From Acetobacter oeni (lineage in GTDB: Bacteria > Pseudomonadota > Alphaproteobacteria > Acetobacterales > Acetobacteraceae), in the NCBI RefSeq assembly GCF_011516825.1, contig NZ_WOTA01000001.1, positions 1-64,000 of the forward strand: a stretch of DNA of 64,000 nucleotides, given 5' to 3'. This document shows positions 55,077 through 63,812 of the stretch, piece after piece. A program made the position numbers and the translations under genes. The notes beneath the pieces are model-generated. The model worked only from the letters and a program-made list of their open reading frames with translations, ran no database searches and had not been told where the DNA came from. Position 1 is the first letter of the stretch. Every line of letters starts with the position of its first letter.

Positions 55077-55799
55077 ATGCATGATGAAGTTCGCACGGCA
55101 GCGGCATTTTACGCGAGCCCCGCGGGAGAACGTACCGTTCGCCTGCTCGGTCCTCATCTCACGCGCCGCTGGCCGGAGTTGACAGGGCAGCGGCTGCTCG
55201 GGCTCGGTTTTGCCGCTCCTTATCTGCCTCTCTGGGATGACAGCAGCGCCCTTACCGTGGCTGCCAGGCTCAAAGCTGCAATATCATCATCAGAATCAAG
55301 CATAATACATTACCCCAGAGAGTGCGTCGTCAGCGGGAAAGGTCTCCCTTTCGACGATCTGTCTTTCGATCGCATTCTGATGATCCATGCGCTTGAGACC
55401 GATCATGCCGAGGCTGGCCTGCTACGCGCAGTATGGAAAATATTAAAGGATGATGGCAGACTCCTGCTGGTTATTCCTAACCGCCGGGGCCTGTGGGCCT
55501 TTAGTGACACCACTCCTTTTGGCCAGGGAACACCGTTTTCTCAAGGACAGATACGGCTTCGTCTCGGGCAGGCCATGTTCCATGTCGAGCACAGCGAAAC
55601 AGGTCTTTACGTGCCACCTTTTCGTAAATTTGGCAGCGGAAAAATCGGGCAGACGATCGAAAAAGCAGGGGGAACCGTTCTTCCCGCTTTTGGGGGTGTT
55701 GTGATCGTCGAGGCTGTTAAAAATATCTGGAGCGGGCTCCCTTTGCTGACAGCAAAATCACGGATACCTGCCAGACGCCGTATTTTCGAAGCTGGTTGA
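55077..55799 (+). CDS. SAM-dependent methyltransferase domain protein
   Basis: A 240-residue protein. GQRLLGLGFAAPYLPLW stands at the nucleotide-binding start but lacks the classic GxGxG; FDDLSFDRILMIHALETDH and LKDDGRLLLVIPNRRGLWAF are class I methyltransferase motifs. This form resembles alphaproteobacterial type 11 methyltransferases usually next to gloB. The substrate is unknown. ATG 55077 (or 55080) starts close to the divergent gloB. Seven bases separate it from the chorismate lyase-like gene. Confidence 0.75.
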   Translation: MHDEVRTAAAFYASPAGERTVRLLGPHLTRRWPELTGQRLLGLGFAAPYLPLWDDSSALTVAARLKAAISSSESSIIHYPRECVVSGKGLPFDDLSFDRILMIHALETDHAEAGLLRAVWKILKDDGRLLLVIPNRRGLWAFSDTTPFGQGTPFSQGQIRLRLGQAMFHVEHSETGLYVPPFRKFGSGKIGQTIEKAGGTVLPAFGGVVIVEAVKNIWSGLPLLTAKSRIPARRRIFEAG

Positions 55800-55806
55800 G
55801 GCGACC

Positions 55807-56325
55807 ATGCATATGTCCCTGGGTCAGACCAGTCTTCTTCAGAAACTTGATGAGACGCTGCTCGCCGCGTCGAGCGCAACGCGGGCTATGGAACTGTGGT
55901 GTGAAGACCTTCTGCTTTTTCCTGCGCCTGTCAGGATGACAGCATCTGTTGAGCGAAACGGGCCGGGCAGGCCGCCAGATCAGATCAGAGAACTTCTCGC
56001 CGTCAGACCAGATGAGATCGTGCAGTATCGCCGCGTAAGCCTTTCTGTACACAGACATATTCTGTCGCGGGCTGAGAACTGGTATGTACCAGCGCGACTT
56101 CCGGATACCATGAATCACGTCCTCACAATGACGTCGGAACCTTTTGGACGCGTTGTGTCTCCCCTTACGATTTCACGGACAACACTGGAAAGCGTCAGGC
56201 TTCAGCCACGAACAGGCGGAGATGAAATCCTTCGGCATGTCGCAGTGCTGCGTCGTAAGGACGGGATTCCGATAAGTATTGTTACGGAAATTTATATGAC
56301 CACGCTTTTGCAACGTCATGTGTGA
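55807..56325 (+). CDS. Chorismate lyase-like (UbiC/UTRA fold) protein
   Basis: A 172-residue protein that I align by eye with UbiC: YRRVSLSVHRHILSRAENWY (cf. REVLL...GRTVIP), SEPFGRVVSPLTISRTTLES (cf. PLGRYLFTSSTLTRDFIE) and ISIVTEIYMTTLL (cf. LLLTELFLPASPL), which keeps the catalytic-type glutamate. UbiC cleaves chorismate to 4-hydroxybenzoate and pyruvate for ubiquinone synthesis. Many Alphaproteobacteria lack a clear UbiC, so this is a candidate, but other members of the fold only bind ligands. It is tightly downstream of a methyltransferase gene. Confidence 0.55.
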   Translation: MHMSLGQTSLLQKLDETLLAASSATRAMELWCEDLLLFPAPVRMTASVERNGPGRPPDQIRELLAVRPDEIVQYRRVSLSVHRHILSRAENWYVPARLPDTMNHVLTMTSEPFGRVVSPLTISRTTLESVRLQPRTGGDEILRHVAVLRRKDGIPISIVTEIYMTTLLQRHV

Positions 56326-56439
56326 GTAAAGCCGGTGGCCGGATCTCATATTGCTATATGCACGAAGCTCCCCCTGACACCGGATTCATCACAGAGTCGT
56401 GCCTGTCAGGCAGCCGATTGTAAAAGATAGTATATCTGC

Positions 56440-57384
56440 ATGACAGCCACAGGCGACATCCGGGACTCCTCCTCCACAGGTCAGAACTGGTTCGTTCTCG
56501 GGTTTCTTTCCGTGCTTTGGGGCGGCTCGTTCTTTTTTTACAAAATACTGGCTCCCGTGCTTCCGCCTGCGACGCTTGTCCTGGGGCGTGTGGGACTGGC
56601 TGCCCTGGTTTTGCATGTGATTCTGCGCCTGAGCGGCGGTCGCCTGTCACTGACACTTTATAAGGCCCGGTGGTTTCTGATCCTCGGAATTTTTAACTGT
56701 GCTCTCCCGTTTTGCCTCTACGCATGGAGCGAAAGGTCCGTGCCGAGTGGTGTCGCGGCCACTCTTAATGCGACCACTCCGATTTTTACGGCAATTGCCA
56801 TGCATCTGACGACGAAAGACGAGCGTCTGACGCGATCTGTCATGACCGGCATTGGCTGTGCGTTCGCGGGTGTGGCCATTTTGATCGGACGTGATCTGGT
56901 GGGCGGTTTATCGCTGACGGAGTTGCCCGGTGAACTGGCCTGTCTCGGAGCAACGACGTCCTATGCGACTGGCAACGCTCTTTCACGGAAGCTGAAGGGG
57001 ATATCGGCACTTCAGCTAACAACCGGCCAGCTGACAGGCGCAGCCATAGCTGTTGCGCCATTCGCCATCTTCGTGGACCGGCTCCAGGTCATTTCCCCAC
57101 TTACACTTTCCGGCTGGGCGGCTCTTCTGGGGATTGCGTTGCTCAGCACAGCGCTCGCTTACCTGATTTACTTTCGCATTCTTGCGCGTCAGGGAGCGAC
57201 CCGGGCCGCTCTTGTGACGTTCCTGGTGCCTGTGAGCGCCATTATGATGGGCGCTGTATTTCTCGGTGAGCCAGTCGCCTGGAATACTATCGCGGGTGTA
57301 GCCCTGATCGGCATCGGACTGGCCGCGATTGACGGGCGTCTGATGCGAAGACTGTGGCGGCGGGAAGACCCGACGGCGGCGTAA
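56440..57384 (+). CDS. EamA/DMT-family transporter
   Basis: A 314-residue protein with ten predicted membrane helices in two EamA repeats. WGGSFFFYKILAPVLPPATL and FCLYAWSERSVPSGVAATLN in the first, LGATTSYATGNALSRKLKGI and GATRAALVTFLVPVSAIMMG in the second, are typical of the RhaT/EamA drug-metabolite exporters. Substrate cannot be predicted. A short odd palindrome TGCCTGTCAGGCA lies upstream near 56400. The flavoprotein gene follows after 93 bases. Confidence 0.9.
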   Translation: MTATGDIRDSSSTGQNWFVLGFLSVLWGGSFFFYKILAPVLPPATLVLGRVGLAALVLHVILRLSGGRLSLTLYKARWFLILGIFNCALPFCLYAWSERSVPSGVAATLNATTPIFTAIAMHLTTKDERLTRSVMTGIGCAFAGVAILIGRDLVGGLSLTELPGELACLGATTSYATGNALSRKLKGISALQLTTGQLTGAAIAVAPFAIFVDRLQVISPLTLSGWAALLGIALLSTALAYLIYFRILARQGATRAALVTFLVPVSAIMMGAVFLGEPVAWNTIAGVALIGIGLAAIDGRLMRRLWRREDPTAA

Positions 57385-57477
57385 AGGTCTTATGAAGTAT
57401 CGTTTTTCCGGTATGGATTTTTCCGCCGGAGTGAAGCAAGCCTGCTGATCGATTACCCGAACAGGACTGAAACATTT

Positions 57478-58674
57478 ATGGCAGGCAGGCAACATGAGGT
57501 CTTTGACGCAATTGTCCTGGGGGCAGGGGCTGCCGGACTGATGACTGCCCTGACAGCCGGGCAGCGTGGAAAGCGTGTTCTTGTTCTGGAGCATAATAAT
57601 GAGCCGGGCCGGAAGATTCTGATTTCCGGGGGCGGACGATGTAATTTCACCAATCTGCATGTCGAGCCGCGACGATTTATCTCATCTAATCCACATTTCG
57701 TTCGCTCGGCGCTGGCCAGATTTACGCCAGTTGATTTTCTCGACATGATCGCAAAGCACCGGATTGCCTGGCATGAAAAGACGCTCGGTCAGCTTTTTTG
57801 CGATGGCTCGGCTCGCTCTGTCCTGGCAATGTTGCTGGATGAATGCGCCGCCGGGAATGTTTCACTTCGTCTGAGTGAAACCATTCAGGATGTCCGTCAT
57901 AACGGCCAGTTCGTCGTTAAGACGGACAGTGGCGTTTTTGAAGCGCCCGCGATGGTGCTGGCCTGCGGTGGTCTTTCGATTCCGAAACTGGGGGCAACCG
58001 GTCTCGCATACCGGCTGGCAGGACAATTTGGTGTTCCTGTCGTGTCGACGGCGCCTGGCCTCGTACCACTACAACTGCCTGACGACGTGTCTGATCGGGT
58101 GAAGGCGTTAGCCGGTGTTTCGCTACCTGTGCGGGTCACCTGCGGCAAAGCTACTTTTGATGAGTCCATGTTGTTCACCCATCGTGGATTATCAGGTCCG
58201 GCGATCCTGCAAATTTCATCTTACTGGCGTGATGGACAGTCACTTTCGACAGATCTGTTACCAGGAAAAGATGCCTTCACGCTTCTGAAAACGGCGCGGA
58301 CAACCCGATCGCGGGCACATGCCGTCGCTATTCTTTCGGAATGGTTGCCCCGACGTCTGGCGGAAGCGCTGGGTCCGGGATTGCTTGGCGAGAAGGCGGC
58401 GGGAGAATGGTCGGATAAACTCCTGCGAAGCGCCAGTGCCGCGCTGAAAGCATGGAGTGTCACGCCTGATCGCAGTGAGGGATATGCCAAAGCTGAAGTC
58501 ACGACCGGAGGGATCGACACCCGTGCGTTGTCGTCCCGGTCAATGGAGATAACAGAAGTGCCCGGGCTTTATGCCGTCGGCGAAGCGGTTGATGTTACCG
58601 GCTGGCTGGGTGGTTATAATTTTCACTGGGCGTGGGCCAGCGGGCGGGCTGCCGGCAATGCGATTGCCGGATAA
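57478..58674 (+). CDS. NAD(P)/FAD-dependent oxidoreductase, HI0933/BaiN family
   Basis: A 398-residue flavoprotein. The FAD motif LGAGAAGLMTALTAGQRGKR is followed by the family signature NEPGRKILISGGGRCNFTNL, then ACGGLSIPKLGATGLAYRLA, LFTHRGLSGPAILQIS, TTGGIDTRALSSRSMEI and the C-terminal GWLGGYNFHWAWASGRAAG. This family (YhiN/BaiN) is widespread; a few members reduce bile-acid intermediates, but most have no known substrate. Length is normal. Confidence 0.9.
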   Translation: MAGRQHEVFDAIVLGAGAAGLMTALTAGQRGKRVLVLEHNNEPGRKILISGGGRCNFTNLHVEPRRFISSNPHFVRSALARFTPVDFLDMIAKHRIAWHEKTLGQLFCDGSARSVLAMLLDECAAGNVSLRLSETIQDVRHNGQFVVKTDSGVFEAPAMVLACGGLSIPKLGATGLAYRLAGQFGVPVVSTAPGLVPLQLPDDVSDRVKALAGVSLPVRVTCGKATFDESMLFTHRGLSGPAILQISSYWRDGQSLSTDLLPGKDAFTLLKTARTTRSRAHAVAILSEWLPRRLAEALGPGLLGEKAAGEWSDKLLRSASAALKAWSVTPDRSEGYAKAEVTTGGIDTRALSSRSMEITEVPGLYAVGEAVDVTGWLGGYNFHWAWASGRAAGNAIAG

Positions 58675-58779
58675 GGCTGCATCTTCGACATTCTTCTGAC
58701 GTATAATAATCGTCATGGTCGCGTGATGGCTCGTGGCTGAGTCATCTGATCGTCTCAATTAACGCAGGAAATTGTCACT

Positions 58780-59037
58780 GTGAAAATATCGCATTTGCCA
58801 TTAACCCGTTCTCCCGGAAAAGTTCTGGCGGCCCTTATCGCCCTCGGATTGTCAGCATGCACCGGCCAGGCCGGAACCCCTGTGGCCCCGGGTTCTTACC
58901 CGCCGAATACACCTCTCGGTGGTACCTGTAAGGCCGGTATTTACACCTGCCAGTTGCCACTGGCGTCGCCCGTCGGAGCACCATGCAGTTGCCCCGGTCT
59001 TGGCGCGGCCTCTTACGGGAAGGTTTATCAAAAATAA
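58780..59037 (+). CDS. Small cysteine-containing lipoprotein, 85 residues
   Basis: The product has a lipoprotein signal ending LSAC (Cys27). The mature part of about 58 residues contains GTCKAGIYTCQLPLASPVGA followed by PCSCPG, four cysteines that may form two disulfides. The start is GTG. I do not recognise the family; similar tiny Gly/Pro/Cys lipoproteins occur in acetic acid bacteria, from memory only. An inverted repeat (AACGCCGG/CCGGCGTT, 59060-59093) follows and may end the transcript. Confidence 0.6.
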   Translation: MKISHLPLTRSPGKVLAALIALGLSACTGQAGTPVAPGSYPPNTPLGGTCKAGIYTCQLPLASPVGAPCSCPGLGAASYGKVYQK

Positions 59038-59059
59038 GACGCCCCGTCGGCTGTTGATA

Positions 59060-59093
59060 AACGCCGGATTTGCCTTTCCACCTTGCCGGCGTT
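59060..59093 (+). terminator. Possible terminator after the small lipoprotein
   Basis: AACGCCGG and CCGGCGTT pair perfectly over 8 bp with an 18-base loop, 22 bases after the stop codon. No T run follows, so confidence is low. Confidence 0.35.
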
Positions 59094-59185
59094 ACGTCGG
59101 CTAACAATGGCGCGGCGACCTGTATGCCGTGCCAGTGAGGATCAAAGACATTAATCCACCGGGCAGCAGAGAGAGACGACACCGC

Positions 59186-59596
59186 ATGAACCCGAACGAC
59201 GATAGTTTTCGGTCACGTTATCCTGCCGAATTTGGCGGAGAACGATCTGCGGGGTCACGTCTGACATCGGTGATCCGGCTGGGGATCTGGTCGACGCTGT
59301 ATTTCCTTTTTTATCTGGCCCAGCAGATCGCTGAACTGCTGGCTCCTCTGCTACTTATCCTGGGAATCGGATGGGCTGCGTTGCCCTATATTGTAGGTGC
59401 TGTGTCATCAGGTGCCAGCAGCGTTGATGCTCAGGCGCGTGACGTTATGTCGCATATGGCGGATGCAATTCCCCATCAGGTCGTCGTGGGGTCGCACTTG
59501 CTTACGCCCTCAGGACTGATTTTCGATGGAATTTTACTGATGGCAGTTGCTGCACTGGGTGCAACGCTTTCAGCGATTGCTGCGCGCTCCATGTGA
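59186..59596 (+). CDS. Hypothetical membrane protein, 136 residues
   Basis: An unrecognised protein with a hydrophilic N-terminus (NPNDDSFRSRYPAEFGGERS), one long hydrophobic stretch (LGIWSTLYFLFYLAQQIAEL then LAPLLLILGIGWAALPYIVG, perhaps two helices) and a C-terminal helix (GILLMAVAALGATLSAIAA). ATG 59186 has GAGAGA upstream; the frame extends to 59129. It is convergent with the zinc-ribbon gene. Function unknown. Confidence 0.6.
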   Translation: MNPNDDSFRSRYPAEFGGERSAGSRLTSVIRLGIWSTLYFLFYLAQQIAELLAPLLLILGIGWAALPYIVGAVSSGASSVDAQARDVMSHMADAIPHQVVVGSHLLTPSGLIFDGILLMAVAALGATLSAIAARSM

Positions 59597-59607
59597 TGGA
59601 TCTTTCA

Positions 59608-59631
59608 GGGTGCCGGGTTTATCCGGCGCCC
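59608..59631. terminator. Hairpin between convergent genes
   Basis: GGGTGCCGG and CCGGCGCCC form a 9-bp stem with one T-G pair and a 6-base loop. It lies between the end of the membrane protein gene and the end of the zinc-ribbon gene. T tracts are short on both sides. Confidence 0.5.
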
Positions 59632-59643
59632 CGGATTACTTTA

Positions 59644-61173
59644 TCAGAGCAGATTGAGAACAGGCCAGACTGTTCGCAGAGCACCAAACCAGTGCCAGCA
59701 GACGGCCACACCGACGACCGCGCATACACCACTGGCAATCCAGGCTTTTTTCCAGAACTCAGGCTGTTCCAGTAAGGAGGCTGGCTTCCTGCTTTGTGGA
59801 GCAGGTGAGTCTCTTTGCAGAATGTCATTGCGCAGCCGTGCCGCTATATCCACGGTCGGGGCTACATGGCGGGTCTCAGCCTCATGTGTTTCAACGGGTG
59901 CGCTTTCGGACTGATCAGTCTGCGCGGTTGCTAATTCGCTTTCAGGCGCTGTTCTTGCCCAGACGGGCAGTTCTTCATCTTCATTATGCTCAGCCTCGGC
60001 CGTTTCAGCGGGCTGCTCGCGTTCCCATGCCGGAACCCAGGGGGCAGACGGTTCATGATGCGCGCGTGCAGGTGCCGGAGTTTCCGTCTCCGGCGCGCTG
60101 CTGCCGTCTGCTACACCTGTTCGCGCTGCCCGGAGCCGGGTTACGACGTCATCGAAAGACTCCTGATTCGGATTTCCCTGCGAAGCCTGCCCTTGTCCCG
60201 CATCGGTTTCGTCATGTCCGGGGCCCGAGTAATCGTGCTGTATCTGCTCGGACTGGCTGGCGCCGCGTTGCATAAGGGCATGGAGATCCTCCGGCTCCAT
60301 TTCATCCAGATTCCGGGGCTCATCCGCAAGACTTGCGTGCTGTCCGGGATGCTGCTGCTCCCAGGATGAATGAGCAATCTGATCCTCAAGTTCAGCTTCG
60401 TCCCAGACGGACATCTGAGGCGACTGAGGTGTTCTGTTTTCGCTCGCGTCCCTGGCAAGCGCTTCATCCAGAAAACTGAAATGTGAGTGTTCAGACTCCC
60501 CTTCAGAATCCGGCTGAAGAGCCGGCGAGGAGGAAGGGGGATTTTCCGGTGCGTCGACATTATTCTCTATCCCGACGGCCGGCAGCGCTGATATTCCCGG
60601 AACCGCATGCTTTGCACGCTCATTCGCAGTTTCCGGGGCGCCTGATACGTCCCGGGCTGAATCTTCCGAAGATTTTTCGGGGAACGGTTCGACATGCGTT
60701 ACCTCGGCAGGGACAGGCCGGGATTTTTCCTGACTTTTCGGTTTCTGCCCTGTTCCGATGCTTTCTGAGCCGGAGAAAGCTTTCCCTGTAATGTTTGCGT
60801 TCAGGACGTGAGACGGCGTGCTTTCGGCGGCGTCAGTGACACCGGGAACGGGGCCTGCCTCAGATATGCTCTCGCAGCCGTCATTCGGATTGGCGGCATT
60901 ACCACCGGCAGCAGCGTTAGATTTTTCTTCGGGGGAGGCCTTTCCCAGTTCACCGGATCCGTCGGTTTCGATATTCGATGTCGTCGCCTTTGTTGCCTCC
61001 AGGGCCGGCGAAGTGGCAGCCTCTTTCGCAGACGGAGCCTGCTCAGTCGTGGCGCTGATGGCCGGAACAACCCAGTTGGTGCCGCAGTTCGCGCATTTGA
61101 GCACGCGATCCTTTTTCAGGTACGACGCGGGCACATTGTATTTAATGCCACAGGACGGACAAACGATTAGCAT
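59644..61173 (-). CDS. MJ0042-type zinc-ribbon protein with long acidic linker and C-terminal membrane helix
   Basis: A 509-residue protein. The N-terminal zinc ribbon has CPSCGIKYNVPASYLKK and CANCGTNW (two CxxC). About 400 residues of Glu/Ser/Pro/Ala-rich low-complexity sequence follow, without repeats that I can phase. A membrane helix (WIASGVCAVVGVAVCWHWFG) lies about 20 residues from the end. Shorter proteins of this plan often sit upstream of ftsE in Alphaproteobacteria, as here (divergent, 218 bases). The role is unknown; a cell-division or envelope link is an inference from position. Confidence 0.75.
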   Translation of the reverse strand: MLIVCPSCGIKYNVPASYLKKDRVLKCANCGTNWVVPAISATTEQAPSAKEAATSPALEATKATTSNIETDGSGELGKASPEEKSNAAAGGNAANPNDGCESISEAGPVPGVTDAAESTPSHVLNANITGKAFSGSESIGTGQKPKSQEKSRPVPAEVTHVEPFPEKSSEDSARDVSGAPETANERAKHAVPGISALPAVGIENNVDAPENPPSSSPALQPDSEGESEHSHFSFLDEALARDASENRTPQSPQMSVWDEAELEDQIAHSSWEQQHPGQHASLADEPRNLDEMEPEDLHALMQRGASQSEQIQHDYSGPGHDETDAGQGQASQGNPNQESFDDVVTRLRAARTGVADGSSAPETETPAPARAHHEPSAPWVPAWEREQPAETAEAEHNEDEELPVWARTAPESELATAQTDQSESAPVETHEAETRHVAPTVDIAARLRNDILQRDSPAPQSRKPASLLEQPEFWKKAWIASGVCAVVGVAVCWHWFGALRTVWPVLNLL

Positions 61174-61391
61174 CCGGCTTCCTCATCTGGGCCACAGGGG
61201 GCCAGTCCCCCATGACTTACGCAATCTTTGTTAACAGTATGTCTCTGATTGGTTCCTGATTTCTAAACGCGATAGAGCAATCGGGAAAGACTGCAGCAAA
61301 AGAGCGTCGACACCATCATTGCCAGTGCGGTATGCTGGATAGTGTTCATTCGTGACCCTGTTTTAACCCGACTGGTTCAGCGTGCGTCGTT

Positions 61392-62078
61392 ATGATTCGA
61401 CTTCGCAACGTCACATGGCGTCATGGCCGGCAGATGCGCGGCAGGCAGAGTGAAGACCTTCCGCCGCTGGCAGCGGTCAGCTTTTCAGTCGCGCAGGGTG
61501 AATTCCGCTGGCTTCTGGGGCCATCAGGTGCCGGGAAATCGTCGCTTCTCCGGTTGCTTCATCTTGAATCCCTGCCTGCATCAGGTCAGTTCGAATTGCT
61601 CGGTACCGATGTCGTCTCAGGGACGAAACGCTCGGTTCTTGCACGTCTCCGGCAGCGAATCGGCATGGTGCATCAGGATTTTCGCCTTATGCCAACACTG
61701 TCTGTTGCTGATAATGTTGCCTTGCCGTTAAGGCTGCAGAAACAGCCTGAAGATGCCGTGGCGTCAGAGGTGGATGCGATTCTGAACTGGGTCGGTCTGA
61801 CGGCACGTCGGGATGCACGCCCGGCGGAACTGTCAGGGGGAGAACAGCAGCGCACTGCCGTTGCCCGCGCGGTGATTACTCGACCTGCACTGATACTTGC
61901 CGATGAGCCGACCAACGCTCTCGAAGACAGCCAGGCTATCCGGGTCATCAGCATGCTTCGTGAAATTTCGGCTATGGGCGCGACAGTTATCGTTGCTACG
62001 CATAATGATGCGCTGGTCCACCGGTTTCCGGCGCCGGCTCTGCGCCTTGAACATGGTCGGCTGAAGAGCGATGAGTAA
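61392..62078 (+). CDS. ftsE: Cell division ATP-binding protein FtsE
   Basis: A 228-residue ABC ATPase: GPSGAGKSSLLRLLHLESLP, MVHQDFRLMPTLSVADNVAL, LSGGEQQRTAVARAV and LILADEPTNALED. MVHQDFRLMP is typical of FtsE. With FtsX it couples the divisome to periplasmic peptidoglycan hydrolase activation. The ATG of ftsX overlaps its last codons by eight bases. Confidence 0.94.
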   Translation: MIRLRNVTWRHGRQMRGRQSEDLPPLAAVSFSVAQGEFRWLLGPSGAGKSSLLRLLHLESLPASGQFELLGTDVVSGTKRSVLARLRQRIGMVHQDFRLMPTLSVADNVALPLRLQKQPEDAVASEVDAILNWVGLTARRDARPAELSGGEQQRTAVARAVITRPALILADEPTNALEDSQAIRVISMLREISAMGATVIVATHNDALVHRFPAPALRLEHGRLKSDE

Positions 62079-63030
62079 ACCCCGATGGCGGGTACGTGAC
62101 GGCCTCGCCCTTGCCCGTGCACTTCCGGACCGCAGCATTGTGGCCATGGTCACTGCAATGAGTCTTCTGGCTGCTCTTACCTGGGCCGGCGCGTTCGGAG
62201 CGCAGTCTCTGTCCGCCCGATGGGCCGGCGGCGCCGAGAATCTCGTTACAGTGCAGGTACCGGACCCGGAGAAACCGGCTTCATCTCTGTCGAATAATCA
62301 GCTGTCGCGGATTGATGCTGTGATAGACGCCCTTCGGACGGAGCCGGAATGTTCGGCGATCCATCGGCTGGACGCGCAGGAACTGGACCGGCTTCTGAAG
62401 CCGTGGCTCGGGACAGAAGGTGCGGCTGCCCTTGCGCTTCCGGGTGTTATCGAAATTCATCTTGCGCCCGATACAAGCCTTCCCAAAACATTTTCCTCCC
62501 GCCTGACTTCCCTTGCCCCGGGAACGCTGATCGAACAGAACGATGACTGGCGGAAAAGGCTGCTTGTCGTTGCGAGAAGTCTTCTTGGCTGCGCGGCTCT
62601 GGCTATCGCACTCGTCGGCGGAATCAGTGCGGCGGTGATCGGGATGGCAACCCGCATGGGTCTGGGTGCACGCCGTGAAAGTATTATGATTTTGCATGGC
62701 CTGGGCGCGGCAGATGGCTATGTGGCAAGTCGGTTTGGCAGACGCGTCGCCTGGCTTTCTCTGGTGGGAGGAATGGCCGGGACCACGCTGGCATTGCCTC
62801 CGATTGTGATTATCGCACGATTCATGGCGCCTCTTTCCGGCCCGCAAACCGTGATGACGCCTGAAGCGGGCGGCATAGCCACAGTTTCGCAAATTTTTAC
62901 TTCTTTTGGGAACGGAGACGTTCCTGCCGGTCTCATGACCGGCCTCGCGTGTATCCCGCTGATTGCGATGATGACCGGCTGGCTGACGGCCCAGGTTATC
63001 GTTCGGGTCTGGTTGCGTCGCCTGCCATGA
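62071..63030 (+). CDS. ftsX: Cell division protein FtsX
   Basis: A 319-residue membrane protein with the FtsX layout: one N-terminal helix (residues about 24-45), a periplasmic domain of about 120 residues, then three helices (VVARSLLGCAALAIALVGGI, WLSLVGGMAGTTLALPPIVI, GLACIPLIAMMTGWLTAQVI). ATRMGLGARRESIMILHGLG and ASRFGRRVAW match the conserved cytosolic loop. It overlaps ftsE and the ydcF-like gene (ATGA), so the three are translationally coupled. Confidence 0.9.
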   Translation: MSKPRWRVRDGLALARALPDRSIVAMVTAMSLLAALTWAGAFGAQSLSARWAGGAENLVTVQVPDPEKPASSLSNNQLSRIDAVIDALRTEPECSAIHRLDAQELDRLLKPWLGTEGAAALALPGVIEIHLAPDTSLPKTFSSRLTSLAPGTLIEQNDDWRKRLLVVARSLLGCAALAIALVGGISAAVIGMATRMGLGARRESIMILHGLGAADGYVASRFGRRVAWLSLVGGMAGTTLALPPIVIIARFMAPLSGPQTVMTPEAGGIATVSQIFTSFGNGDVPAGLMTGLACIPLIAMMTGWLTAQVIVRVWLRRLP

Positions 63031-63629
63031 CAGAGCATCGCCATGGTGCCGGACGACTGCTTGTTTTTATCCTCGCAACCGGTTGTCTGGCAGGCCTGTG
63101 GCTTGCAGGATTTGTGTGGTTCGTCTTCGATGCCATGCGATCACCACCGCTGCCTCCGCCATCAGATGGAATTGTAGCACTTACTGGTGGCAACGGACGG
63201 GTTGAAGCGTCACTCTGGCTGCTAAGCCATGGTTCCGGTCATCTTTTGCTCATTTCCGGCGTGGATCCGCACGTTACACTGGCGGGTTTGATGCCTGCAT
63301 TGCAACCGGACCTCGCAAATCGTGTCACACTTGGATATCGCGCAACATCGACGGCCGGAAATGCGATCGAGACAACCTCCTGGGTCCGCCATAATGGCAT
63401 CCACAGTCTGATTGTGGTGACAGCCGGATATCATATCCGGCGCGCAATGCTGGAAATGTCCCGGTCTCTCCCGGATATCGCGCTCCATCCTTATGCGGTG
63501 CAGTCTCCTGCTCTGAGGCGACCGTTTGGTCGTAAAACATTCCGCCTTCTGGCCATGGAATACGATAAGCTTCTTCTGGCCTTTATCGGTCCGGTCAGTT
63601 TTTTTCGCCACAGTAGTGACGCATTCTGA
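63027..63629 (+). CDS. YdcF/DUF218-family membrane protein
   Basis: A 200-residue protein with an N-terminal membrane helix (LLVFILATGCLAGLWLAGFV) and a DUF218 domain: GIVALTGGNGRVEASLWLLS, HLLLISGVDP, STAGNAIETTSWV and LIVVTAGYHIRRAMLEMSRS. The family includes ElyC, which affects envelope lipid carriers; the role here is unknown. Its ATG overlaps the ftsX stop. The usual genomic neighbour of FtsEX in Acetobacteraceae and Rhizobiales is a protein of this type followed by an acyltransferase; that acyltransferase is not here. Confidence 0.85.
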   Translation: MTEHRHGAGRLLVFILATGCLAGLWLAGFVWFVFDAMRSPPLPPPSDGIVALTGGNGRVEASLWLLSHGSGHLLLISGVDPHVTLAGLMPALQPDLANRVTLGYRATSTAGNAIETTSWVRHNGIHSLIVVTAGYHIRRAMLEMSRSLPDIALHPYAVQSPALRRPFGRKTFRLLAMEYDKLLLAFIGPVSFFRHSSDAF

Positions 63630-63812
63630 CCAGCATCCAGATTTTATAAGTAAAAAGCAATCATCGAAGTGAAATGATCCGATACATAGTCTGAAGCACC
63701 TGTAGGCAACTTACAGCCTCAGCACGCATTAGCATCGCGGGAATAATGGAGATCAGAGCAGCCTTATTTTAAGCGCGTTCATCGCAATAACCTCGTAGAA
63801 ACGGAATGGCGA

